From positions 5,642,001-5,706,000 of the forward strand of contig NC_056554.1 in the NCBI RefSeq assembly GCF_910596095.1: DNA of 64,000 nt, written 5' to 3'. Position 1 is the stretch's first letter. Every line of letters begins with the position of its first letter. The notes below the pieces were generated by a model, which did not search any database, was not told the origin of the DNA, and saw only the letters and a program-made list of their open reading frames with translations. Source of the DNA: Thunnus maccoyii. Its lineage: Eukaryota; Chordata; Actinopteri; Scombriformes; Scombridae. The position numbers and the translations under genes are program-made. Shown piece after piece: positions 1 to 9,639 of this stretch.

Positions 1-358
1 TGTGTATGATCGTCCAACTGCAATGACTCTTTATTCACTGAGCTCATGTACAGGGGCTTTGTTGGAAAGAGGCGGGGAGTTTTTTATGTTGACGCTCTTA
101 CTGGCCACATAAATGACTTCCGAACAAGAAGTGTTGAAACAAGATCATAGCCTCAAAGAGTGATTGTAAGGCTACAGGAGAAAATCCTCAACCTGTGTTA
201 TCTGAACATTCAATCTAATGTTCTACTGAAAGTCCATTTATCTACAGAGTGAAAATATCTTCATGTTACAACTGAAAGGACATGAAATTGTGTTTGTGCT
301 GTAGGTACTTTAACAACCAAGTAGTAGTTGCTCTGAGAGTATGAATGATACTTGACAC
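1..358 (-). promoter_or_regulatory. Upstream flank of a family gene lying left of the window
   Basis: At 67-77 the motif aagaggcgggg, followed by a T-run, matches the conserved core-promoter region found just upstream of exon 1 in R3, R5, R9, R11 and R12. The following bases (cataaatgacttc, then agtgttgaaac) also resemble those flanks. Exon 1 of that gene would lie left of base 1. This shows that the cluster extends beyond the window. The rest of the stretch has no recognisable gene. Confidence 0.45.
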
Positions 359-406
359 GTGCAGACAGACAAAGGTAGTGACTATCTGGGGAACATAGTG
401 GAGCAT

Positions 407-906
407 TTAGCAGCTAAAGAGACAGATATTTCTCTCAGGAGCCAGAGAGTTTGCCATGGCCTGCTTGGCTACAGGCGTGATGAGATGCTCTTGAGAGGAA
501 CTCACATAGTCAAGCACATTGACATTAGGTGGAGGATCTGCCAGTAGCTGCTCTCGCAGCAGTTTCAAGGGGCCTCTGACTCTGTGGCCGAACACCAACT
601 CGGTGGGGCTAAACCCCAGTGAATCTTGTACAGTTTCACAGACTGCAAACAACAGAAAGGATATGCCTTTGTCCCACTCTGGACCACGTTCAAGGCAGTA
701 AATGCGTAGCATGTGCTTTAGAGTCTGGTGGAATCTCCTTTGCTCTCAGGATGATAAGCACTAGAAACCTGATGCTTAACAGTCATAACCACTAGCACTT
801 GATTGAATACCTTAGACATGAAGTTACTTCCTTGATCTATTTGGATGACTTTAGGCAAGCCAAAAGTAGTAAAGAATTTCACAAGCTCTCTGACTACTGC
901 ATACAC
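407..906 (-). pseudogene. Ty3/Gypsy-type retrotransposon integrase fragment (broken)
   Basis: The minus strand encodes part of a retroelement integrase in two pieces. The piece at 906-718 holds the core-domain pattern FGLPKVIQIDQGSNF and, further on, SSAYHPESKG. This covers the second catalytic Asp region and the stretch leading to the catalytic Glu. The piece at 712-407 holds the C-terminal region with SPTELVFGHRVRGPLK. The two pieces are in different frames, so at least one frameshift separates them near the catalytic Glu. No reverse transcriptase, RNase H or gag is visible in the next 700 bases. This is a decayed insertion. Ty3/Gypsy is the best family call from motif order and spacing, and the clade cannot be told. 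Confidence 0.8.
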
Positions 907-1618
907 ACTGAAGTTAAATACACTAGCCTGCTAAACCACACAGTGTCAGTTAGTGTTATCAGCAATGTTTCATCCACTACAAATAAACCACAAATGTCTC
1001 CACTGAGACTCCAAGCTTGCAAAAAGGGGTTACAAAAGCTGTATGAATGGTAGCAATAAGCCACAAGCAAATCACAGTTCACAAACACAAATTAGTATTC
1101 AAGAAACTGTCACCTAAACTAAAGTACCCTCAGTACAAAATACACAGACTAAACTCACACAAGCAAAAGTGAGCACGATCCACAATGGTTTCTTAATTAC
1201 CAGCCTCACAAAAGGTTCAAGGGTTACACAAGTGACAGCTTTACTATGAATGCTCAACATTAACTCCCAAATCCTCACTACAGCTCATTCACACACAAAG
1301 CAAGCCTCACACAAGTCATCATGGGCAACCGAATACTACTCTTTAGACAGGATTGTGACATGTCTAACTTCCTACTCTAGAACTAACCCAGTTCCCTATC
1401 TAACTCAGGGTTACGACCTTACTTTACCTATTTATCTTCAGTGATGCACCCGGGCATGCCATGGGCCACCCCAGGGCTATCACACAAAAATAAAAAAGTG
1501 GTGTTGGTCTCTCCAGCACCCGCCGGCTTACTCAACCGGGTAAGTTCAACAAACTACCTCATGTGGCTGCACATAGATGACCTCACTAACTAACCAGAAA
1601 CTAAAGGACTAGGTTTGT
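907..1618. other. Unassigned remnant between integrase and primer-binding site
   Basis: In an intact element this interval would carry gag and most of pol. Only short frames with many stops are present and I recognise no motif, so the internal region appears deleted or decayed beyond recognition. Confidence 0.4.
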
Positions 1619-1636
1619 ATCCCAGACGAGCCCCCA
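1619..1636 (-). other. Retrotransposon primer-binding site, tRNA-Pro type
   Basis: Read on the minus strand the 18 bases are TGGGGGCTCGTCTGGGAT. This matches the familiar proline-tRNA primer site of retroelements with one C-to-T change. It lies 6 bases inside the LTR edge at 1643, which is the expected place for a minus-strand element whose 5' LTR is on the right. Confidence 0.7.
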
Positions 1637-1642
1637 TTATTA

Positions 1643-1914
1643 TGTTACGGCTGGCTCAAACACTGAACATAATGGACACAACATCAGTAGGAATTTATTA
1701 CATATGAGTTTATTAAAGTAAATTCATGAAATTAATGAATAAATGAAGACCAGATACCTAGCACCACAAAGGTGCTGCTGCAGCAGGATGGAGAGAGAGA
1801 GATGAACAAAAAGGACCTGCCCATATAGACTCAGCCCACTAATCAGCACAGGTGCCTGTCAACAGGAAACACCAAAATAAAACAGGATGTAACAACAGAC
1901 CTCATGGTTTTACA
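1643..1914 (-). mobile_element. 5' LTR of the decayed Gypsy-type element
   Basis: The left edge is tgttacgg, which on the minus strand is the 3' LTR end CCGTAACA next to the primer-binding site. The right edge is probably ttttaca at 1908-1914 (TGTAAA on the minus strand). After that point the sequence matches the flanks of other receptor units (gtcaaacaagtaatgtgtacc). A second possible end is tgttaca at 1973-1979, but that lies inside the shared flank. No matching LTR is seen left of the integrase. Confidence 0.6.
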
Positions 1915-2298
1915 ACCCTGTCTCCTAGAAATGACGTCAAACAAGTAATGTGTACCTCACTCATTCATCCACTGTTACAGACCTCCATATAATTCTTTCT
2001 ATAAGAGAATCTGGACAGTTATATTCCTCCTTCAAACACCAGTCACATTCTTCAAACAAAATATGAAAGACTTCAGATGAGAAAAAAGAGATAGAGAGGG
2101 AAAAATAAATGAGCCAGTGAAAAACAGAGCACCACCAAAAAATGGCATGAATATAAGCTCTTTATTGCAAAACACAGTTTTTTGACAAAGTGATGATAAC
2201 TCTTCCCATCCAACAGCTGCACTAAATCAAATAAACACATTAATATGAAAAGAAAAATCAGTTTCACTCTGAGTTGCAGTTCCAGTTGCTTCCTGAGT
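1915..2298. other. 3' flank of R1 with partial recurrent module and poly(A) signal
   Basis: The stretch 1930-2040 matches the recurrent plus-strand module seen after other units, including tctataagagaatctggacag near 2000; its RUNX half is missing because the LTR ends there. On the minus strand AATAAA lies at 2166-2161, about 135 bases after the R1 stop codon, and is the likely poly(A) signal of R1. Confidence 0.5.
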
Positions 2299-3220
2299 CT
2301 ATCTGCTGGCAGCATAAATAACCTCAGTCTCCACTTTTCTTTCTGACGCAGACCTTCTGATTCTTATTGTTGCTGAATACAAACTCAGTGCTGCATCATT
2401 GACGTCCTCAAAGTCCAGCTCTACAAATAAGAGTCAGAAAACTCAAACAATCACAAACAATGTCAGATGATGTCGGAAATGATAAAATCATCTTAAATAT
2501 ACAAACAACCACAAGTTAAAGTGATTCTGGGCTATTTTTAGCCTGAGATCATCCAAAAGTAGAAATACGGATTCACCTTATTTTTTTGTGGATGCTGTTC
2601 TTCATTAATGGCTAAATGACAGAGACAATAAGTTTGATCAGCTCATCAACATTAATCATTATCCAAAAACATTGTTGTTAATGCACTTTGACATAACAAT
2701 ACAAGGATGTGCACGAGCAATAAAACCAAATATAAAAAGATACAGTAGCTCTCACAAGTACCTGTGTGAAGCTTCTTGATTTTGACAACCAGACCAATGA
2801 TGACCATTACAATGAAAACAGTCAGACCACCCAGGATCACACTCATCAGCTTTGTTATTCCATCAGACTCTTCTACAAGAAAGATTTAAAGATCAGATTC
2901 TACTTCAGCTTTAGTGTTTTGGCATCCTGCCACAATTCAGAATCAACTACAAGATCTTGCTGATTATATATAAAACACTCCATGACCTTGCCCCTAGCTA
3001 CATTTCTGACCTCCTCGTTACTCTCCACTTTCCACTTCTCGACCACTACGATCCTCAAATCTCAGCCTTTTATCTATTCCTGCACTAACTGCAAAACACA
3101 CGGTGGCTGAGCATTTACAGTCTTAGCCCAAACTCTGTGAAATCATCCTCCACAAACTATTAGATCTGCTGAATCTTTGGACTGCAGAGAAGAAAACGTT
3201 ATCAAGTTAAAGATCATCAT
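2299..3220 (-). pseudogene. R1: Ig receptor pseudogene lacking its Ig exon
   Basis: Four of the six family exons can be seen. Exon 1 relic: 3220 down to about 3182, MMIFNLITF..., without a GT donor. Exon 4: 2872-2762, encoding [15 protein letters not shown] and a transmembrane helix. Exon 5: 2611-2577, INEEQHPQKNK. Exon 6: about 2418-2299, with VNDAAL where the ITIM would be and ending VIYAASR then TAG. Exons 2 and 3 are absent; the space where they belong is occupied by a LINE fragment. The expected first acceptor base of exon 6 is also lost, although an alternative AG two bases inside would keep the frame. With no Ig domain and no exon 1 donor this is a dead gene. Its tail resembles class b, with Asp replacing the ITIM Tyr. 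Confidence 0.75.
2960..3165 (+). mobile_element. L2/CR1-like LINE fragment (C-terminal ORF2 region)
   Basis: The plus strand reads YKTLHDLAPSYISDLL and, after a gap, WLSIYSLSPNSVKSSSTN. This fits the end of ORF2 in fish L2-like LINEs, where a line of the type 'YKALHGLAPSYLSDLL' precedes the last block. At least one in-frame stop is present. It sits exactly where the Ig and stalk exons of R1 should be. Confidence 0.65.
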
Positions 3221-3229
3221 TATGCATAT

Positions 3230-3954
3230 GATCACATCACTGTAATGGCTTTTTATAACACTGTAAGGGGTTCAAAGAGGTGGGATATTTTTAAATGTTT
3301 AGCATGTTTACATCGTCCACATAAAGGGCTTCTGAAAGATGAATGTTAAAGCATAATCTTGGCCTTAAGGAGTGACTTACAAAGTTGACAGTATGACACA
3401 AAGTTATTTTTCACTCAAAGTTATTTAAATATTCTTCATTTTAACATTATACCTGGTATTTTCAAGAGTTTGGCAGCTTTGTCAAGCAGGCCGACCCTGA
3501 TCAAGGACTGCAATTCCATATTATTCCAGCACATGAATATTCAAAACTGTGTACCATCCACCTGTGTACCATCCTCCAGGTGCAGATGCCCTTTTTCATA
3601 TCACCAATTTACATAAAATAAATTCCACTAAGCCTAAATAAAAGGGGCAAAGATTTACATTACCATCAACCTATTTCCTTTTTCTTGCAGTTTGTGTTCC
3701 TGATCATGCTTTGAATATATCAGAATAAGACCGCATTAAGACAAAACATTCAGAATAGTACTACACAGTTTCAGAATTGAGTGTGTTTTGTGAGTGTTAC
3801 TTGTATTATGAAAGTTAAACAATGCAGATAATAGTTAATATGCTGCTTGCCATGTCAAAAGGTGCTTATTAGCATAATCTTTGATTCATAATGTAAACTT
3901 GATAAATTGATTAAATTGGGATTAAACATGTACAAGCTGGAGCAGTTTTAATAT
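3230..3954. other. R1 upstream flank, no gene seen
   Basis: From 3281 the bases ttcaaagaggtgggat and later cacataaagggcttctg correspond weakly to the promoter and upstream flank of intact members. The rest, to 3954, is AT-rich with no recognisable gene or repeat. Confidence 0.35.
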
Positions 3955-4623
3955 ACATCTATGGCTCCACCCCATGGATGTATAATAACAGCTGCTCTGC
4001 CTTGCAGCCAATTTTTCCCAGTGGCCACTCGCAGTATTGCAGGGAAAAATCCCCCTGTGGCCCAAAAAGGATTTTCCCCATAGACCACCACTGTAAAAGA
4101 GATGCCTGTAAAACTGTTGACAGGACCCCTTGAACTGCAAACAACGTTAATTATGACTCTTTATATTGTGAACTTTTGATCCATGGAGGTTTTATGTTTG
4201 TAAAACTTTCCTCGAGCCGAGAAAAGCGATTTAAAAATCTGTGACGTCATCACAATGTAAAGTCTATGGGCCGAGCGGGAGCTCGCGGGCGGGGCCAGCA
4301 GGGGAAACACTACTGCGCATATTCAGTGGGCCGCACAACGCGAAAGCAAACCCGGAAGCTAGAAACTCTTTTTGGCGTATGCGCCAGGCGAGCAATTCCA
4401 CTGAATGGGCGCCATTTTTAGTCCGGTATCCAGCTGTTATAATACATCCATGCTCCACCCCTCCTTCATCCATGGTCACTTCTGGCTCCAAAAATCAAAC
4501 ATTGTGACGTCCAAATCCAAGATGGCGATGGTCAAATCGCTACACTCGAGGCTTCAAAACGGCAGTTCGCAAACCAATGGGTGACGTCATGGTGACCACG
4601 TCCATATTTTTTACAGTCTATGG
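3955..4623. mobile_element. GC-rich non-autonomous DNA-transposon-like repeat with two CRE sites
   Basis: The segment begins near tctatggctccacccc and ends tacagtctatgg. It is much richer in CpG than its surroundings. It carries two perfect TGACGTCA palindromes (4242-4249, 4582-4589) and ccaagatggcg, a YY1-type site. A run of this kind ending in 'acagtctatgg' is a common dispersed fish repeat; a relic catagactgta also occurs near 24842. No transposase frame is present. The exact superfamily is not determined, and it could be a composite of two insertions. Confidence 0.45.
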
Positions 4624-4639
4624 TTGAATGTTGTGGCTG

Positions 4640-5136
4640 GAGGGGCGCTGCACGTCTGTTGGCCGACCACCACCAGGTGAAGGTCAGTTATCATCTGTGC
4701 TGAAAGTAACACGGTACTCGCTTGGTTAACTTCATGCCTCTGCCTTGCGAAACTGTGAATGGACACTGGAAAACGTTTGTGAAGGGAAGTCGTTCAACAC
4801 TTTACGAAACATTTGGTTAATTAGCACGGACATTCAAAAGAAACGGTCGGGAGAGTTAGCAGGTGTTGCTAATGATAACGGCTACCTGCCCTTGTGAGAC
4901 TGTGAAAACTACGAAGTGGTGGACTGAGATAAGAAACGGAGGGAAGACGTAGCTTCTCGGAAACTAAACCTGCTTTTCTTTGCTCTAAAAAGAGGACCGA
5001 GTCAGAAAAGTAGACAAGAGAAGTTGGACATTGGCCAAAATATTCGTCCGTGTGGTAGAAGACCTCAAATCCAGCGGGAAACGATATGACGCAGTTACAT
5101 CTCGCCATCATGAAGGACAGTGGGCTTCAAATACTG
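4640..5136 (+). other. CpG-rich first-exon-like sequence
   Basis: This block has many CpGs and balanced composition, unlike the AT-rich surroundings. Near its end an ATG at 5086 opens 17 codons (MTQLHLAIMKDSGLQIL) that run to a good splice donor (ATACTG|gtaggt) at 5136/5137. I do not recognise the peptide and found no continuing exon in frame over the next 1.8 kb. It may be the first exon of an unrelated gene, a displaced promoter fragment, or part of the neighbouring repeat. Confidence 0.3.
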
Positions 5137-6584
5137 GTAGGTCAAACAAACAGTCCTTCTTCTTTCTTTCTGCCTGCTGTGTGGCTTTCCTGACGACAGA
5201 ATGGCCCGCCGTGGCTTCCTGTATGAACATATTGTTGAAGTGCTTATATTGCTTGTAGTATTGGCCTGAATATAGCTGTTTGGTTTGTATTATACTCAGC
5301 ATGAGTGATGTTTGTGAACTCAGCACCATGGACAGAGCTCACCAAGGCTTTGGATAACCTTTGACATTATGTTGTGTAACTGTCTGTAATTATCAAGTGG
5401 CTTATTCTGCTGTGTGAGATTGGTGATTGATTGCATGACTTAAATACCTCCTCTTTATTTAACCCATTATTTCACTTTAAACAGATGTAAGTTATAAAAA
5501 TAATGATGGCTGAATTCTATTTAGTCACTTCAGTTTCAGAGTCCTGGTATGGTTCAGTCAAATATAGCAGAGCCATTATTCAATGTTATTAGTAACACCT
5601 GTGTTTTTCCTACTACAAGACAAAATGTCTGCTGTGAAAAAAGCCTGTTGTGAGGTAAAATTATGACAACCTTAGCAGAGTGTGTGTGAGTTGTGTTGGA
5701 CTGCTTTGGGCCAAACTCTGGCTGCTTTCAGTCTTATGTCTGAATGAACTTTTCACTGTGTTCAAAGTGTCTGAGCAACACGTCTTTTTCAGTATGGATG
5801 TCCTTAAGTGTTTGAGTGAAAGGCTTCAAAAGAGCAGACATGTATACTCACCTAGCTGAGCTGATGAAGGGAACTTGTGGCCTATAGAAGCCTTAAATGT
5901 TCAAGGCCTGGACATTGGACAATAGACTGGCTCTGGCTGTATAAAGTTTGACATCATGGAAGTCAAAATGATCAGCTTTTTCCTTTTCTCTTGTTTGAAA
6001 CAAATGTTCTTGATTATACTGTAAATTTACTAGAACAAGACAGCGAGAAGACAAATCACTGAGTGAAGGCATGTTCAGGTTTAGTTAAGTTTTTCTTCCT
6101 GTTCTCTACTAAGATCAATTCAATGAGCAACATTAGAGCCCTGTTTCTGAAGTTGAGATTCCACTCAGTGCCAGAAATTTTGCATCTCTGTTGTTCATCT
6201 TTGCTGCAGCATAGTGTCTTCATGTTGTGTTGTGGCTTGAGCTGAAGACCAGTCTTCCTGTGGTTGAGACTACTTTTTATGGGCTGATGTTTGTTACCGC
6301 AGTAGCAAGTGGAAGAACAGACCAGCAGGGGCATAAATAAATCAATTTTTTACATGAATCCTAACACATTTATGCAGACACATCAGAGGTATAAACTGAA
6401 CAGCTTTTGTACGCCTTGTACTGTGTAACTTTGCATTCCACTACGTGCTTCCAGGCTGCAAAAATTCAGTTTCAGTTTTGTGAATTGTGTGTTTCTGAAA
6501 ACAACTGCATCCTTTCAAGATTTATTCTTGCAAATTTGTGGCTTACTGCAGCAGGCCTCATGATTTTCATCTCGGTTGTGCTCA
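5137..6584. other. No gene recognised
   Basis: This is AT-rich intronic or intergenic DNA with scattered short frames. One exon-like segment (5621-5655, between ctactacaag and gtaaaatt) has splice-like borders but is out of frame with the candidate exon before it. I see no repeat that I can name. Confidence 0.3.
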
Positions 6585-6730
6585 GACCACACTGTGCTGT
6601 GTCTTTCTGACAAAGTGGTTTGTCCTCCACTGCTGCAGACCTCCATTTTCTGTAACTCTAATCTAGACAGTCATCAGTGTTTTTAATGGCTCCTCTTCCA
6701 TAAAACACAATCATATCAGAGTGAGATCTA
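6585..6730 (+). promoter_or_regulatory. Degenerate RUNX-ETS-type recurrent module downstream of R2
   Basis: The bases gaccacactgtgctgt at 6585-6600 match the RUNX half of the recurrent module. The ETS half is degraded (tctttctg) and the TATA-like part is changed (tctgtaactctaatctagac). The line cagtcatcagtgttttta follows, as in other units. Confidence 0.4.
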
Positions 6731-6968
6731 AGGCAGATAAAATAAGCAAGAAAGGGATTTTGGCTGGAAAGTAAGAATTAAAACACACTTTACACTGTAA
6801 AGGAGATTTACATGAATTAGCACAACTTGAGTGAATATAGAATCTTCATTAGAAAATTTAATTTATTGACATTGATGGTAACATCTGCCACCCACATAAA
6901 ACCCCAACAAGATGGATTTAATAAAGCATCAGTTCCAGTCAGCGTTCAGTTTCAGTTGTTTGCTGAGT

Positions 6969-8110
6969 CTATCTGGTGGCAGCATAAATAACATTTGGCT
7001 CCATCTCGCTCTCTGATGCGGGCCTTCTCCTAGTTTTTGCTTTTGGATGTAAACTCAGCGCTGCGTAGTTCAGGGCATCAGAGCCCAGATTTCTTTAAAT
7101 AAAAATATTTACAGTCACTTATCTCACATAGCTGAGTTTGTGAGAGAAAATAAAACCATGATTTGATAAATGAACCAGACAGCATATAAAAATAGACTTC
7201 GATCACCTCACTGTGTTGTTGATTCTGTCCCTCAGTTTGAGCTAAATATCAGAAAGAGTTAATTGTTTTAATTAAATTATTTTTTTTAATTAATTAATTA
7301 ATTAATTCTAACACATTTAGGCAAGCACAACGTTTTTCATTTGTAAACTTCATTAACTTAATTAAAACCAAATACAAGTACCTGTATGAAGTTTCCTTAT
7401 TTTGACAACCAGACCAATGATGACTACAAGGAGGAAAACAGTCAGACCATCAAACACTTCTACAAGAGAGGTGATTTATATCAAACTTTTTGTACAGTGT
7501 GTTACCTCTACTGGCTTGACATCAGTTCTTATTTTGACAGCAACTGACAGGGCACATATCTGTTTATTTTCAATTAAAAGACAGAAAAGAGCCTTACCTT
7601 GAACCTTTAAATATGTTGCACTGACAATAATTGGGTTTCCATCTGTTTTAAATCCACAGAAATACAGTCCAGAGTCAGATAAATCCACTTGTTTGATCTT
7701 GAGAAAGAGGGCAGTGGTGTTGGATGTCATATTAAATTTGCAATTTTGAAATCCATCACACAATGAAGCATTGGAATCAGAGCTGGCCATAGAGGAGATG
7801 CAGCTGGTTTTGGATCTGTTGGCCAGTCTGAACCAGTGTATGTGAATGGGAACACTGGAAAAGTTGGAGCACAGCAGTGTGACGTCTTCACCAGGCTGGA
7901 CTTCCACAGTGTAAAACTCAGAAACAAACATCAAGTCATTTATTCATAGGCTAGCTATTGAGCAGAACCAAACAACACATATTATGTTATTAATGCGTCT
8001 TTTGTAAGTTTCAGTGCTGGTAGGTTACTGTATTGAAGTTAATTGTTATATTGAGTAAAAATCTGGTAGATATGCTTACATAGCAAAGTCGTTACCAAGG
8101 TGAAGTTCAT
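6969..8110 (-). CDS. R2: divergent V-type Ig receptor with ITIM tail, no stalk exon
   Basis: Exons read on the minus strand: exon 1 8110-8080 (MNFTLVTTLL, donor gtaagc), Ig exon from about 7934 to 7598, transmembrane exon 7459-7382, linker 7241-7207 (QTEGQNQQHSE), tail 7092-6969. The Ig domain has the normal Cys pair (VTLLC, LYFC), HWFRL, and the extra Cys pair found in the family. The tail has the canonical ITIM LNYAAL and an ITIM-like VIYAAT before TAG. Odd points: no 45-nt stalk exon is found; the transmembrane exon is 78 nt instead of 111-120, so the helix is short (GLTVFLLVVIIGLVV); the leader is short; the start of the Ig exon lacks the usual acceptor context; and one extra A follows the exon 6 acceptor, which would shift the tail frame unless another AG is used. 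It is possibly a pseudogene. Confidence 0.55.
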
Positions 8111-9580
8111 CTTTGTGCATATGGTAGGACTGCACCACTGCTACGTCTGTAACTGAACTGTGCTCCAGCAAGCGTGGTCTCAGCGTAAAGAGACAAAGTG
8201 TTCTTTTGTTCTTCCGGGTGCTCAGACGGACAACTTAGATACTTTTAAGAGTCTGGGTGCTACAAGGAACTTTAAATAATCTTTAAATAAACTTTAAATA
8301 ATCTAGGTAATGTTATGTAATCAGTTGACTGCCCATAGAGGTTTAACCCTGCTGCATTATGTTAAGCCATAGACATGTAAGTGATTGTACATGAGATGTC
8401 CCGACAGCAATAGTCTGCTGACTATACTATTTTCCACTATTGCTTTTCCACTTACCACTGGGAAAAGGAAGCTGTGTACAGTATATTGTCATACATTTCT
8501 TTTGAGTTTTTTGCAGTCCATATAACCCAAGGATAGCCCAGTTTCACCAGCGGGAGTCACATACCTGGTAACATAGCATGAAGCAGACTATTGTGACCTA
8601 CAATTTCATATACCTTGATGAGGAGTTGTGCTTTTTAGGTGTCCTTTTATACAATTTTAACACAGTCCTGACCACCAATGAGAAATGAGTTTCCATGATC
8701 ATGTTATGAGAAATGTACAATTCAATTAATTCATGTAATCTGATGCTGAAACAAATCTGCAAACAATGCATCTAAACCAGTATAATTCAAATCTTAAACT
8801 CTCATGTAACAAGCAAAATATTTTTACCCTTTGTTAACCTGAACCTTAAAAATGAGGCTTCATTGTGCTGTAGTTGCTCCCAGCTCTCTGCGGTCGGGCG
8901 GCGGTCAGTCAAGTTGAGGGGCCGTGTCCAATGTTGGGAAGGTATTAAGATATGAAAAAATCTATACTGCCCAAGCCTAGATTGTATCAACTATGACAGT
9001 TAAAGTTTAAATCTTACCTGTCCAGTGATTATTATTAGATTCATGTCTGCAAGGCTTATTAATAGGTTCAAATGCATATCACCATGGAGATGGATGGGAG
9101 CTGCACTGCTGTAGTTTTGATGTGATCTGTCATGTCTTCAAGATGTGCAAACTGGAGCCAAGTGAATGCTTTGATATGAGGCTTTGAAAGTGTCACCTTG
9201 CTACAGGGATCTTCTCACAAAAATGTAGTGATGTGAGTTTGTGTGAGTGATGGGTGTAATAAATTTGAACTGTGATGTGGGGAGCAGTGACACAGTTTGA
9301 CAGTGGTTTACCACTAACAGGATGCTCATCTCTACAAATACCAAGAACATCTTCACTGTATAGGGTTTTTCTACTCTTGAGAAGATCAAGGCCTTTGTTG
9401 TGTTTGGTTGTGATACAGAGCACTAAAGGCCAAGCTTCCACTGGTTGAGACCTCATTAAAGATACAGATAGACATACACTAAAGTGCCCTAATGGAGAGG
9501 TTACTGCTACTTAACATTTCTGAGTACATTTTGCTTTTAGTTCAGACACTTAGAATATCCTTATACAGACATATGTTGCA
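8111..9580. other. R2 upstream flank and unassigned DNA
   Basis: The first 110 bases match the promoter flank of other members weakly (gaactgtgctccag, then cagcgtaaagag at 8181-8192). Beyond that the stretch is AT-rich. A slightly GC-richer island at 8870-8950 looks like part of a dispersed repeat but I cannot name it. No exon is recognised. Confidence 0.3.
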
Positions 9581-9627
9581 ATAATAATAATAATAATAAT
9601 GATAATAATAATAATAATAATAATAAC
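9581..9627. repeat. (AAT)n microsatellite at the tail of a dispersed repeat
   Basis: A run of ataataat units is followed by aactttatttgtttagcacctttcatac. This is the kind of 3' tail many fish retroposons share. Confidence 0.7.
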
Positions 9628-9639
9628 TTTATTTGTTTA

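Noticed and set aside
5621-5655. Splice-bordered segment that could be the next exon after the 5086-5136 candidate
   Set aside because: It opens with a stop in the required frame and has no recognisable content.
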